Below are positions 6,664-13,507 of a DNA stretch of 17,099 nt, in pieces. The notes beneath the pieces were generated by a model. That model was not told the DNA's origin. It did no database searches and saw only the letters and a list, made by a program, of their open reading frames with translations. A program made the translations under genes and the position numbers. Each line of letters opens with the position of its first letter. Positions within the stretch are counted from its first letter, which is position 1. Location: the NCBI GenBank assembly GCA_031401675.1, contig JANNRR010000149.1, positions 1 to 17,099 on the forward strand. The letters are read 5' to 3'. This DNA comes from JANNRR01 sp031401675. Lineage in GTDB: Bacteria; Pseudomonadota; Alphaproteobacteria; Rhodobacterales; Rhodobacteraceae.

Positions 6664-6786
6664 TCATGCACATGACGGCGGCGCCCGCAATCGACGGATG
6701 GCGGCAAGGATGGCCCGGACCATGGCGCCGGTGACGGCGACCTCGGCTAATTGGAAGGTGATGGCGCGGGCGTGGCGGACGACGCG
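6664..6786 (-). pseudogene. C-terminal remnant of an IS1380-family transposase
   Basis: About 40 residues are readable on the minus strand, ending at TGA 6664-6666: RHARAITFQLAEVAV, then MVRAILAAIRRLRAPPSCA. This closely matches the C-terminus of IS1380/IS1247-type transposases as I remember them. The catalytic domain and the 5' end are missing: the homology stops near 6786, where unrelated plus-strand coding sequence begins. The DNA on the other side (about 6417-6663) may be the untranslated end of the same IS, running up to the NTF2-like remnant. No inverted repeat could be defined, so the element is dead. Confidence 0.6.
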
Positions 6787-6800
6787 GGTGGCGAGCGCTG

Positions 6801-7028
6801 CAGACGCTGCTGAACACCCTGTCGCCCGGCCCGGTTGCGGACGCGACCTACAACGACCTGGAACGGCTGGAAGGGCTGATCCTGGCCGCGCCAGTGGCGG
6901 GCCCGCTGGACTTCGCGGTGAAGCTCAGGTTGTAGACCAACCTTGAGGCATTCGAGACGCAACCTGCCATGTTGGCCGCTGCGGCAGCGCTGATCGACGG
7001 GACGGGCGACGGGGGTTTTTCGCTGTGA
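6801..7028 (+). pseudogene. Decayed small helical protein gene with an in-frame amber codon
   Basis: The plus strand reads continuously from QTLLNTLSPGPVADATYNDL through a Leu/Ala-rich helical region to a TGA at 7026-7028, interrupted only by TAG at 6933-6935 (codon 45 of the 76 visible). The sequence on both sides is coherent (ERLEGLILAA before, FETQPAMLAAAAALIDG after), so a sense codon probably mutated to TAG. No start codon precedes it in frame; the 5' end was lost at the junction with the transposase remnant near 6790. It resembles the short conserved hypothetical proteins found in alphaproteobacterial prophage-like islands, but I cannot name the family. Confidence 0.5.
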
Positions 7029-7124
7029 ATGACAGGCTCACGCGGCGAGTGAGTCCGTAGCCAGAGACTGACCGCGAAAGTATCACTTGACACCCTACCG
7101 GAATTAACCGAAAAAGGCCGCAAC

Positions 7125-7131
7125 TGATACC
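7125..7131 (+). repeat. TGATACC repeat, copy 1 (upstream of the integrase module)
   Basis: TGATACC occurs here, 16 bp upstream of the module's first ATG, and twice more between the integrase stop and tRNA-Cys (8934-8940 and 8946-8952). A motif bracketing an integrase module could be an arm-type site for the recombinase or excisionase, but a 7-mer is short enough to recur by chance. Confidence 0.25.
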
Positions 7132-7146
7132 TTATGGAGTCCTTCC

Positions 7147-7707
7147 ATGAAACGTGCACCCTTCCTGTTCTGCGCAGGTGCGGACGCCCCGCGCTACAAG
7201 GTGCTGGAGTCTCGGGGGCAATTCTCTACTGCGGAAGACGGTTCACCTCGCGGCAACGCTTACACGCTTGCTGACGCCTTTCGACTGAGGCTGTTGCTTG
7301 ACCTGGTCGGGGGCGAAGCCAACGACGAAACGCAGATCGTCGGCTTGAGTCCGAGCTATGCGGCCGGCGTTGTGACAAAAGCATTAGAGATGTTCCCTCG
7401 ACACCCTCTGAATCAACTGGAGCCGCTGGATTGGTGGGTGGGTGTCGTTGTTTTTGAGGACAAGGATTCGGACGGTGAACGGTTCCGGTGGCCGGAGTGG
7501 TATTTCGGGGAGATTGAGCAATTCGCAGCCTGGATGAACGAGAAACGCCAACGTCCTGTTGCTGAGAACGGCAGCTATCGCGGGCGATTTTCAGTCATCC
7601 GCGTGTTCATGGTTAATGCAAGCAACGCCGCGAACTTTGTTCGGGACCGCGCGTTAGAGTTGGGACTGCCCGAGGCTGAGGATTACTCGGTTGTGGAGCG
7701 TGTCTGA
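7147..7707 (+). CDS. Unknown protein, first gene of the integrase module
   Basis: This 186-aa protein starts at ATG 7147, with GGAG (7136-7139) 7 bp upstream; a TTGACA at 7087-7092 may be its -35, but no clear -10 follows. Residues about 35-80 (YTLADAFRLRLLLDLVGG, then GLSPSYAAGVVTKAL) could form a MerR-like winged helix, as in phage and island regulators; the rest (WWVGVVVF, FRWPEWYFGEIEQFAAWM) is Trp-rich and unfamiliar. There is no signal peptide or membrane segment. Its TGA overlaps the ATG of the excisionase-like gene, so it is almost certainly translated with it and with the integrase. A role in controlling integration or excision is inferred from this coupling only. Confidence 0.72.
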   Translation: MKRAPFLFCAGADAPRYKVLESRGQFSTAEDGSPRGNAYTLADAFRLRLLLDLVGGEANDETQIVGLSPSYAAGVVTKALEMFPRHPLNQLEPLDWWVGVVVFEDKDSDGERFRWPEWYFGEIEQFAAWMNEKRQRPVAENGSYRGRFSVIRVFMVNASNAANFVRDRALELGLPEAEDYSVVERV

Positions 7708-7913
7708 TGGCATCCCTTGCCCCCATGTTTGCCGGCGAAACCAACGCGGCGAGGCTTCTGGATATGAAGCCCGCCGAGTTTCGTGCGCTGGTCGATCAAG
7801 GGCACCTGCCGCGACCGAAGGATGTGGGCGGCTTTGCCCGGTGGGATGTGGAGGAATTGGGCAAGATTATCCGGGGCGAAGCGGCGGATGGACTAGGGGG
7901 CGTTCAATGGTGA
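7707..7913 (+). CDS. Excisionase-like small HTH protein
   Basis: This 68-aa protein starts at ATG 7707, inside the TGATG junction with the preceding gene, and its stop overlaps the integrase start (ATGGTGA, 7907-7913). Residues about 12-50 fit the excisionase/AlpA-type winged helix: ETNAARLLDMKPAEFRALVD as helix-turn-helix, then LPRPKDVGGFARWDVEEL, the usual wing plus the W-x-x-E-E-L helix. Such proteins bind and bend DNA at attachment sites and set the direction of the integrase reaction (recombination directionality factor), or act as regulators. The size fits. Which of the two roles applies here is not decided by sequence. Confidence 0.78.
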   Translation: MASLAPMFAGETNAARLLDMKPAEFRALVDQGHLPRPKDVGGFARWDVEELGKIIRGEAADGLGGVQW

Positions 7914-8908
7914 AGCGAAAGAAATACCTTTGGACGCACCCGAGCGGGCGGGTCTACTTCCGGCGCGGAAAGCAGCTTGTGCGGATGCTCGCGCCTGAAG
8001 GCACGGCGGATTTCGACACGCAGTATTGGGAAATCATGACCGGCAAGCGGGCCGAGGGCAAGCGTTCATGGACTGCCTTGATCGACCTGAAACGCAAGTC
8101 GGACGATTGGTCATCAAAGTCCACCCGCTACCGCCAAGACCTTGAACCAGTGTTCAGTTACCTGGTGCAGAAGATCGGCAAGACCGACGTGTCGCGCTTG
8201 ACGCAGCACGACATTTACAAGGCGATGGACGCCAACAGCCATCGGGTACGGTTTGCCAATTACATCCCGACGGCGATTTCCATGCTGTCCAAACTGGCGA
8301 TCCGGCAGGGGTGGCGGCAGGACAATCCGGCCCTTGGTATCGACTACATGCCGATGCCCAAAGCAAAGCGAAAGCCGCATCTGCCCTGGCCGGATTGGGC
8401 AGTGGCAAAGACGCGCAACGAGGCCGAACCCCTGCCGCGCCTGATCTTTGAAATCGGGGTGGGCAGTGTGCAACGCCCGGGAGATTGGGTAGGCTTCACT
8501 TGGGGCGACTATGACGGGCACAACCTGCACCTTCGCCAGAACAAGACCGATGTGCCGCTGCTGCTGCCCTGCACCACCGCGCTACGCGAAGCGCTGGACA
8601 GTGCCAAGGCATCGCTCGGCTTCACCCCATTGCCGCAGCGCCACATCCTGACAAGCACCACTGGCGGGCCGATGACCTATCGGGCCATGGCGGCGGTGAT
8701 GATCCGGGAACGCAAACGGCTGGGGCTGATGGCTTTCGATCAACACGCGCTGCGCTATCGCGGCGTCATGGAACTGGCCTGGGATGGCTGCGACGACGAC
8801 GAGATCGCCAGCTTCAGCGGGCATACGACCAAGGCCATGATCCGGAAGTACGCGGGTGAGGCGCGCCAGCAGATGCGCGCCCGACAGGCCGCCGCGAAGC
8901 GCAGATGA
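7907..8908 (+). CDS. Tyrosine recombinase (integrase) at tRNA-Cys
   Basis: I start this 333-aa protein at ATG 7907 (MVKRKKYLWT), with a G-run 6 bp upstream and a 7-bp overlap with the excisionase-like gene; the reading frame is open further upstream but collides with that gene. Residues about 65-165 form the core-binding domain and about 170-325 the catalytic domain. The full active site can be read: Arg190 (VQRPGDW), Lys213 in the beta-hairpin, His280 and Arg283 (HALR), His306 (SGHTT) and nucleophile Tyr315 (MIRKYAGEA). The enzyme should catalyse site-specific strand exchange between element and chromosome. It points at the 3' end of tRNA-Cys 81 bp away, the standard arrangement for a tRNA-targeting integrase. 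It looks intact although the element around it is degraded. Confidence 0.93.
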   Translation: MVKRKKYLWTHPSGRVYFRRGKQLVRMLAPEGTADFDTQYWEIMTGKRAEGKRSWTALIDLKRKSDDWSSKSTRYRQDLEPVFSYLVQKIGKTDVSRLTQHDIYKAMDANSHRVRFANYIPTAISMLSKLAIRQGWRQDNPALGIDYMPMPKAKRKPHLPWPDWAVAKTRNEAEPLPRLIFEIGVGSVQRPGDWVGFTWGDYDGHNLHLRQNKTDVPLLLPCTTALREALDSAKASLGFTPLPQRHILTSTTGGPMTYRAMAAVMIRERKRLGLMAFDQHALRYRGVMELAWDGCDDDEIASFSGHTTKAMIRKYAGEARQQMRARQAAAKRR

Positions 8909-8933
8909 ACAGAACAGGCACGGAACACGAACC

Positions 8934-8952
8934 TGATACCCAAGGTGATACC
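8934..8952 (+). repeat. TGATACC repeats, copies 2 and 3, between integrase and tRNA-Cys
   Basis: Two TGATACC units lie 12 bp apart (8934-8940 and 8946-8952), about 40 bp from the tRNA 3' end. They match the copy upstream of the integrase module. Possible recombinase or directionality-factor arm sites; weak evidence. Confidence 0.3.
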
Positions 8953-8989
8953 ACTATGAGCAGACACGAAGCTAAGTCTTTGAAAGTGC

Positions 8990-9063
8990 TGGAGGCGAGT
9001 GCCGGAATCGAACCGGCATTCACGGATTTGCAATCCGGTGCGTAACCACTCCGCCAACTCGCC
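8990..9063 (-). tRNA. tRNA-Cys (anticodon GCA), likely attachment site
   Basis: The minus strand folds as a complete tRNA with CCA encoded: acceptor arms GGCGAGT and ACTCGCC pair over 7 bp, discriminator U, then CCA at 8992-8990. The T arm is GCCGG-TTCGATT-CCGGC, and the anticodon stem-loop reads CGGATT-GCA-AATCCG, giving anticodon GCA for cysteine. Upstream (9105-9079) TTGCAC and TATAGG, 15 bp apart, may be its promoter. The 3' end faces the integrase, which marks it as the probable attB/attR site. The gene itself is intact, as expected when integration reconstitutes the 3' end. Confidence 0.95.
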
Positions 9064-9192
9064 ATCCTGCCGCGTCGACCTATATCATGTCATATTGCGG
9101 TGCAAGCGGTTCTGCGGGGCTGGCTCTGTTGCTCCTTTGGGGTTTCTATGGCAGAAAAGCTTGAATCGCACCTAAACCGTAGAGTTCAGTCC

Positions 9193-9846
9193 ATGACGGA
9201 ATATGCCGACCGCCGCGTCGTGATGGTTGATACCCAGGTCAGGCCGTCGGACGTGACGAAGTTTCCGATCATCCGGGCCATGCTGGACATTCCGCGGGAG
9301 GCGTTCGTGGCTGCAACGCAGCGCGAGACCGCCTATGTCGGCGCGAACCTTGACCTGGCGCCGGGGCGAGTGATGCTGGAGCCGCGAACGTTGGCCAAGA
9401 TGCTGGACGCGCTGGATATTCAGCCGACGGAACTGGTATTGGATATCGGCGCGGGCTACGGATATTCCACTGCGGTGATTGGCCGATTGGCCGAGGCGGT
9501 TGTGGGGGTCGAGGAGCTGGACGCCATCGCCAGCGAGGCACAGGCGCGGCTTGCGGCGCAGGGTGCCGACAATGCTGTGGTGGTGGCGGGCCCCTTGGCT
9601 GGCGGCGCGGCGCGGCACGGGCCCTATGATGTCATCGTGGTACAAGGTGCCGCCGAGGTTGTGCCGGACGCGGTTCTGGCGCAGCTGAAGGATGGCGGGC
9701 GGATCGGGTGCCTGTTCATGGAAGGTGCGCTGGGTGTCTGCCGGATCGGCTACAAGACCGGCACATCGGTCAGCTGGCGGTTTGCATTCAATGCCGGCGC
9801 CCCGGTTCTGTCCGGGTTTGCCCGGGCGCGCGATTTCGTGCTTTGA
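9193..9846 (+). CDS. pcm: Protein-L-isoaspartate O-methyltransferase-like protein
   Basis: This is a 217-aa SAM-dependent methyltransferase of the PIMT family. Residues 82-99 (VLDIGAGYGYSTAVIGRL) form the SAM-binding motif I and VGVEELD (104-110) the acidic ribose-binding motif; YDVIVVQGAA is motif II. The N-terminal VDTQVRP and MLEPRTLAKML match the alphaproteobacterial version that lies upstream of tolC. Classical PIMT repairs isoaspartyl residues in aged proteins; whether this subgroup does so is uncertain, since the usual substrate-binding loop is divergent. I chose ATG 9193 to match homologues as I remember them; an in-frame ATG at 9148 would add 15 residues. It is followed after a repeat by tolC in the same direction, probably one operon. 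Confidence 0.82.
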   Translation: MTEYADRRVVMVDTQVRPSDVTKFPIIRAMLDIPREAFVAATQRETAYVGANLDLAPGRVMLEPRTLAKMLDALDIQPTELVLDIGAGYGYSTAVIGRLAEAVVGVEELDAIASEAQARLAAQGADNAVVVAGPLAGGAARHGPYDVIVVQGAAEVVPDAVLAQLKDGGRIGCLFMEGALGVCRIGYKTGTSVSWRFAFNAGAPVLSGFARARDFVL

Positions 9847-9894
9847 CTTCGTGCCGGAACTTCTGGCCGGAACTTCTGGCTGGGACTTCGTGCT
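9832..9894 (+). repeat. Degenerate 13-bp tandem repeat across the pcm stop codon
   Basis: Five units follow one another: GATTTCGTGCTTT (9832), GACTTCGTGCC (9845, two bases short), GGAACTTCTGGCC (9856), GGAACTTCTGGCT (9869) and GGGACTTCGTGCT (9882). The first contains the last codons of pcm and part of its stop codon; the rest fill the space before tolC. Units three and four are identical except for the last base. This points to slippage or unequal-crossover expansion in the intergenic spacer. Confidence 0.7.
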
Positions 9895-9945
9895 GTGAAA
9901 TGGGCGTGGTGCGCTGACAGAGCGACCGAACAGAAAGCTTGGCAG

Positions 9946-11310
9946 ATGATGCACCGCAGTTTGAATCCGATGTTGGCAATACTGGCTGCCGCGTTCCTGA
10001 CGGCATTTTCCACGGGCGCACGGGCGGAGTCGCTGACCGATGCGCTGATAGCGGCATACAAGAATTCAAACCTGCTGGAACAGAACCGCGCCGTGCTGCG
10101 GGCCGCAGATGAGGATGTGGCGATCGAAGTGTCCGGGTTGCGGCCGGTCTTTGAGTTTCTGGCGCAGGCATCGCTGACCAATGCCACCTTTGGCGAGGAT
10201 CTGAACGGGGTCATGCGGGTGTCGGGCGAGCTGACGCTATACGATTACGGGCGGACGCGGCTGGCAATCGAGGCCGCCAAGGAGACGGTTCTGGCGACGC
10301 GCGAAGCCTTGGTCGGGGTCGAACAGCAGGTGTTGTTGTCGGCAGTTTCGGCCTATTTGAACGTGCGCAGCCGGATCGAGTTTGTGGTGTTGCGCCAGCG
10401 CAACGTCCGGGTCATCGAGCAGGAGTTGCGGGCGGCACGGGACCGGTTCGAAGTGGGCGAGGTGACGCGCACCGACGTGGCGCTGGCCGAGGCCCGGCTG
10501 GCAGCGGCGCGGAGCAATCTGGCGGCAGCCGAGGGCGATCTGGCTGTCGCGCGCGAGGCTTACAACGCGGCAACCGGAGCCTATCCTGGCAATCTGGCCG
10601 CACCGCCTGCCAGTCCGGCCACGGCCCGTTCGGTCGAGGAGGCCCGGGGCATTGCCCAGCGGACGCATCCGGCGATCCGGCAGGCGCAGCGCCAGGTGAC
10701 GGTTGCCGATCTGAACATCGCGCGTGCCGAGGCTGCGCGCGGCCCGACGGTCACGGCAGGGGTTCAGCTGGAGTGGGACGACGACCAGAATTTTGACGAG
10801 GCGGCGACGCTGACCTATCGCCAGTCGCTGTTCCAGGGTGGGCAACTGGTGGCGGTTTCGCGCAAGGCCCGGGCCAATGCCGAAGCGCAACGGGCGGCAC
10901 TGCATCAGACGACGGTCAACGTGCTGGAGGATGTCGGGACCGCCTGGGCGCAGCTGGCCGTATCGCGGGCGCAGGTCAACGCCAGTGACCGGCAGATCAC
11001 CGCAGCGCGCATCGCCTATGAAGGTGTGCGCGAAGAGGCGACACTGGGGGCACGCACGACACTTGACGTGCTGGATGCCGAGCAGGAACTGCTGGACGCA
11101 GAGGTCAATCGGATTGTCGCGGAAAATACCCAGTACGTAGCAGTTTATTCGCTTTTGGCGTCTATGGGTCTGTTGACTGTCGACCATCTGAAGCTTGGGA
11201 TTCCGACCTATGATCCAGCGGCCTACTATAACGTGGTCAAGACAGCGCCCGTTTTCAGCACACAGGGCGCGAAGCTTGACAAGGTCCTGCGCAGCCTTGG
11301 CAAGAACTGA
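9946..11310 (+). CDS. tolC: TolC-family outer-membrane efflux/secretion channel
   Basis: This encodes 454 aa from ATG 9946 (a second ATG follows directly). An in-frame GTG at 9895 exists, but the ATG start gives a proper Sec signal peptide (MMHRSLNPM, hydrophobic AILAAAFLTAF, cleavage after GARA at about 26). Two homologous outer-membrane efflux repeats follow (about 30-215 and 235-430), with long heptad-rich alpha-hairpins (RDRFEVGEVTRTDVALAEARL in the first, the hallmark TTLDVLDAEQELLDAE in the second) and beta-strands with aromatic residues (LTLYDYGRT, LTYRQSLFQGG). The trimer spans the outer membrane and periplasm and serves type I secretion or tripartite efflux pumps. No inner-membrane partner is in the window. 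The length is normal. The Shine-Dalgarno is weak, so coupling to pcm may matter. Confidence 0.92.
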   Translation: MMHRSLNPMLAILAAAFLTAFSTGARAESLTDALIAAYKNSNLLEQNRAVLRAADEDVAIEVSGLRPVFEFLAQASLTNATFGEDLNGVMRVSGELTLYDYGRTRLAIEAAKETVLATREALVGVEQQVLLSAVSAYLNVRSRIEFVVLRQRNVRVIEQELRAARDRFEVGEVTRTDVALAEARLAAARSNLAAAEGDLAVAREAYNAATGAYPGNLAAPPASPATARSVEEARGIAQRTHPAIRQAQRQVTVADLNIARAEAARGPTVTAGVQLEWDDDQNFDEAATLTYRQSLFQGGQLVAVSRKARANAEAQRAALHQTTVNVLEDVGTAWAQLAVSRAQVNASDRQITAARIAYEGVREEATLGARTTLDVLDAEQELLDAEVNRIVAENTQYVAVYSLLASMGLLTVDHLKLGIPTYDPAAYYNVVKTAPVFSTQGAKLDKVLRSLGKN

Positions 11311-11316
11311 GCCAGC

Positions 11317-11330
11317 CACAACCGGTTGTG
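11317..11330. repeat. 14-bp perfect palindrome CACAACCGGTTGTG
   Basis: It lies 6 bp after the tolC stop and about 52 bp before the PopZ-like start. Its right part overlaps AACCGGTTGTGTCGC (11320-11334), a 15-mer found again exactly at 12727-12741. No T-run follows, so an operator is more likely than a terminator. Confidence 0.5.
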
Positions 11331-11381
11331 TCGCTCGGCATCCGGGTCTACTGTGTACGGAATTGAGAAGTGGTGCAGCGG

Positions 11382-12644
11382 ATGCCTGACCCTATGACAA
11401 ACATGGAAATAGAGGACGTGCTGTCGTCCATCCGTCGGCTGGTATCGGCGGATCTGCGGCCCCAGGCGCGGCCCGAATCCCCCGAGGCACCAGCCGAGGT
11501 GGTGGTTCCGGTTGGCAAGCTGGTGCTGACCCCGGCCTACCGTGTGGCTGACGACTCATCGCTCGACGAAAACGCGACTGACGACAGCCTGACTTACGAA
11601 AACTCGTCAGAAGCGGGGCCGGCCTATGAAGCCCCGACGGAAGAACCCCTGACTTACGAAAGCCCGACTTACGAAAGCCCGACTGACGAAAGCCCGAGCG
11701 GCTTGGGCCATTCTGACATAGACCAAACTGACGAAGGCCCGACTGACAAGGTCCTGGTGGCTGGAAGCCTGACGGAGGCGGGTTCGCCGGAGGCACGTCA
11801 GGCCTTTGAAGATTCGCACAGCGATGGCACTGCTGACGACGCTGGTGCTGCACTTGCCTTTGCCGAGTCGACGCGGGATTGGGACCGGGGCGGCGATGCC
11901 GGGCAGGCGGTTCGGGCCGCGGACACCTACCTGCAGGAATCATCCCCCGGACCAATCCCTGATGGGGCCGACGACATTTCAGATGACGCAAGAGACGCTG
12001 CGACCGGAGGCGACGAGGGTTCGATCCGGACCGATGTCGGTTCGGAGGTCGACGCCGATGCCAGACAGGCGACGGAATCGGGGCGTCCCTGGGCGAGCCC
12101 GACCGATCATGAGGATGAGGACTGGGGCGAGCGGACGAGCGAACCGGCCTCTCTGGAAGAAACGATTGCCGAACTGGAGGCAGCCGTCGCCGCAAGCGGT
12201 GAGGAGTGGGAGCCCGACGGCAGTGAAATGTCGACGGCGGCGCAATTCGCCATGCCTTCGATTGCTGCCCGGCGGCTGTCGCCGTTGTTCCTGGGCGCGG
12301 CTTTGGCTGAACCCGCCCCGATCAACGGACCGCGTCGGCTGCATCTGGGGATCGCCGGGAGCCAGAACGCACAAGACGACGCTGCGCCTGACGAGGACCA
12401 ACCGGCGGTCGGCGCAACTTCCGCGTCAACACCGACTGCGGCGGCCGAGAGCGTCGCTGCCCGGAACGTGCTGTTTGAAGACCCGTCCGAGACGATCATG
12501 GACGAGGAAGCGCTGCGTGAATTGGTGATCGAGGTCATCCGGCAGGAGTTGCAGGGGGCATTGGGCGAGCGGATCACCCGCAACGTCCGCAAACTGGTGC
12601 GCGCCGAGATCCACCGCGCAATGGCGGGCCGGGAGTTCGAATAG
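11382..12644 (+). CDS. PopZ-like (DUF2497-type) polar organising protein with long disordered middle
   Basis: This 420-aa protein is taken from ATG 11382; GTG 11370 and ATG 11394 are in-frame alternatives. It has the three-part build of PopZ: a short N-terminal helix (8-22, MEIEDVLSSIRRLVS, matching the EILASIRRIIS motif), a very acidic, Pro/Ser/Asp/Glu-rich disordered middle of about 330 residues, and a C-terminal helical pair (374-420, EEALRELVIEVIRQELQGAL then RKLVRAEIHRAM). In Caulobacter, PopZ self-assembles at the cell pole through its C-terminus and recruits partners, including ParB, through the N-terminal helix. The middle carries YESPT repeats and is probably fast-evolving. Homology is judged from the two ends only; it is twice the length of Caulobacter PopZ. 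Confidence 0.62.
   Translation: MPDPMTNMEIEDVLSSIRRLVSADLRPQARPESPEAPAEVVVPVGKLVLTPAYRVADDSSLDENATDDSLTYENSSEAGPAYEAPTEEPLTYESPTYESPTDESPSGLGHSDIDQTDEGPTDKVLVAGSLTEAGSPEARQAFEDSHSDGTADDAGAALAFAESTRDWDRGGDAGQAVRAADTYLQESSPGPIPDGADDISDDARDAATGGDEGSIRTDVGSEVDADARQATESGRPWASPTDHEDEDWGERTSEPASLEETIAELEAAVAASGEEWEPDGSEMSTAAQFAMPSIAARRLSPLFLGAALAEPAPINGPRRLHLGIAGSQNAQDDAAPDEDQPAVGATSASTPTAAAESVAARNVLFEDPSETIMDEEALRELVIEVIRQELQGALGERITRNVRKLVRAEIHRAMAGREFE
11652..11696 (+). repeat. 15-bp tandem repeats encoding YESPT units in the PopZ-like protein
   Basis: Three consecutive 15-bp units, ACTTACGAAAGCCCG (11652 and 11667) and ACTGACGAAAGCCCG (11682), encode YESPT, YESPT and DESPS. Looser copies occur on both sides (about 11567-11745), so the disordered linker seems to have grown by tandem duplication. 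Length variation between strains is likely. Confidence 0.75.
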
Positions 12645-12871
12645 TCGCGTTGCCGTGCGATCGATGCCCCATTTGCACCGCGTGGATTGATCCCGGGTCT
12701 GCGAGATCGTGTCATCCAGAAGCGGAAACCGGTTGTGTCGCCTAACATGCCGGTGACAAAAGCGTGGAGCCGGTCTGGCGATTCCGGCATCGACAAACAG
12801 GCTCCAGCCCGCCTGCCTTTCACGATCTGCCGCAACAGAACAGGCCGGGTTCTAGACGACGGAATCGGGTC
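12645..12871. other. 227-bp gap with a repeat copy (AACCGGTTGTGTCGC, 12727-12741)
   Basis: No gene is supported here. The exact 15-mer shared with the tolC/PopZ-like gap lies 130 bp upstream of the next start codon. It lacks the left half of the palindrome in the first copy (GGAA in place of CACA). It may be a regulator site or a short dispersed repeat. Confidence 0.45.
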
Positions 12872-13456
12872 ATGAACACGCCGGCACATCTGATCTTTGG
12901 CGCAGCTGCATTTGCGCGGCCCGACAGGCGCGACGTGACACTTGCGGCAATCTGCGGGGCGTTGTTGCCGGATATGTCGCTGTACCTGATGGTCGGCTGG
13001 TCGCTGTTCGTTCGCGAGGTGCCGCCTGAAACGGTGTTCGGCACCTACTATTTCTCGGATGAATGGCAGGCGGTCTTTGCCGTCGACAACAGCTTTGTGA
13101 TCTGGGGGGCAGGGCTCTTGCTGGGCCTGAACCTGCGCAATCCGGTCATCACGGCCTTTGCCGGGGCCGGACTGCTGCATCTGGGATGCGACTTCGTGCT
13201 GCACAATGAGGATGCGCGCATGCAGTTGTGGCCGGTGTCGACCTGGGTGTTCCGCAGCCCGTTCAGCTATTGGGACCGCAACCACCATGGCGGGATCATC
13301 GGCCCCGTCGAGATTGTGGTGTCGCTGGCGCTGTGCGTGCTGCTGTGGCGGCGGTTCAAAAGCTGGACGGCGCGCGGCCTGATCCTGCTGGCGGCGGCAT
13401 TGGAGGCGGCGCCCGGCATCATGTTCGCGCTGATGTTTCGCGGTGCTGGTCCGTGA
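12872..13456 (+). CDS. Membrane protein of the YdjM-like metal-dependent hydrolase type (often mislabelled CobQ)
   Basis: This is a 194-aa protein from ATG 12872 (MNTPAHLIFGAAAF); in-frame upstream sequence lacks a good start. It has about four hydrophobic segments (25-46, 73-88, 92-104 and 150-166) with the His and Asp residues expected of the membrane-bound hydrolase family: H6, D34, H103 and D107 (HLGCD), H111, and the pair H138/H139 in YWDRNHHGG. In Rhodobacterales these are frequently annotated as cobalamin biosynthesis protein CobQ, which the sequence does not support: there is no glutamine amidotransferase or ATP-binding motif. Substrate and role are unknown. It ends just before the bidirectional terminator shared with the convergent DUF6280 gene. 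Confidence 0.75.
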   Translation: MNTPAHLIFGAAAFARPDRRDVTLAAICGALLPDMSLYLMVGWSLFVREVPPETVFGTYYFSDEWQAVFAVDNSFVIWGAGLLLGLNLRNPVITAFAGAGLLHLGCDFVLHNEDARMQLWPVSTWVFRSPFSYWDRNHHGGIIGPVEIVVSLALCVLLWRRFKSWTARGLILLAAALEAAPGIMFALMFRGAGP

Positions 13457-13460
13457 TAAG

Positions 13461-13486
13461 AAAAATCGCCCGGGAGGGCGCGTTTT
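13461..13486. terminator. Bidirectional intrinsic terminator
   Basis: AAAAATCGCCC-GGGA-GGGCGCGTTTT: a 5-bp GC stem (13467-13471 with 13476-13480) around a GGGA loop, with an A-run on the left and a T-run on the right. It can stop transcription from the plus-strand hydrolase-like gene (stop at 13456) and, less ideally, from the minus-strand DUF6280 gene (stop at 13508). Confidence 0.75.
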
Positions 13487-13507
13487 CAAGCGGGCTGGCG
13501 TGCGGTA

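Noticed and set aside
10237..11319. 360-codon open frame antisense to tolC
   Set aside because: This is a shadow frame typical of GC-rich genes; the tolC frame has clear domain hallmarks, this one none.
11567..11745. Repeats resembling a short CRISPR-like array
   Set aside because: The units are 15 bp, contiguous, in frame and encode YESPT in a disordered linker; there are no spacers.
12872..13456. Cobalamin biosynthesis protein CobQ
   Set aside because: The label is common for this family, but the sequence is a small membrane protein with His/Asp motifs and has no amidotransferase or nucleotide-binding motif.
12107..13489. 460-codon minus-strand open frame across the PopZ-like and hydrolase-like genes
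   Set aside because: Composition is Arg/Pro/Gln-rich and motif-free, and it covers two convincing plus-strand genes plus the terminator.
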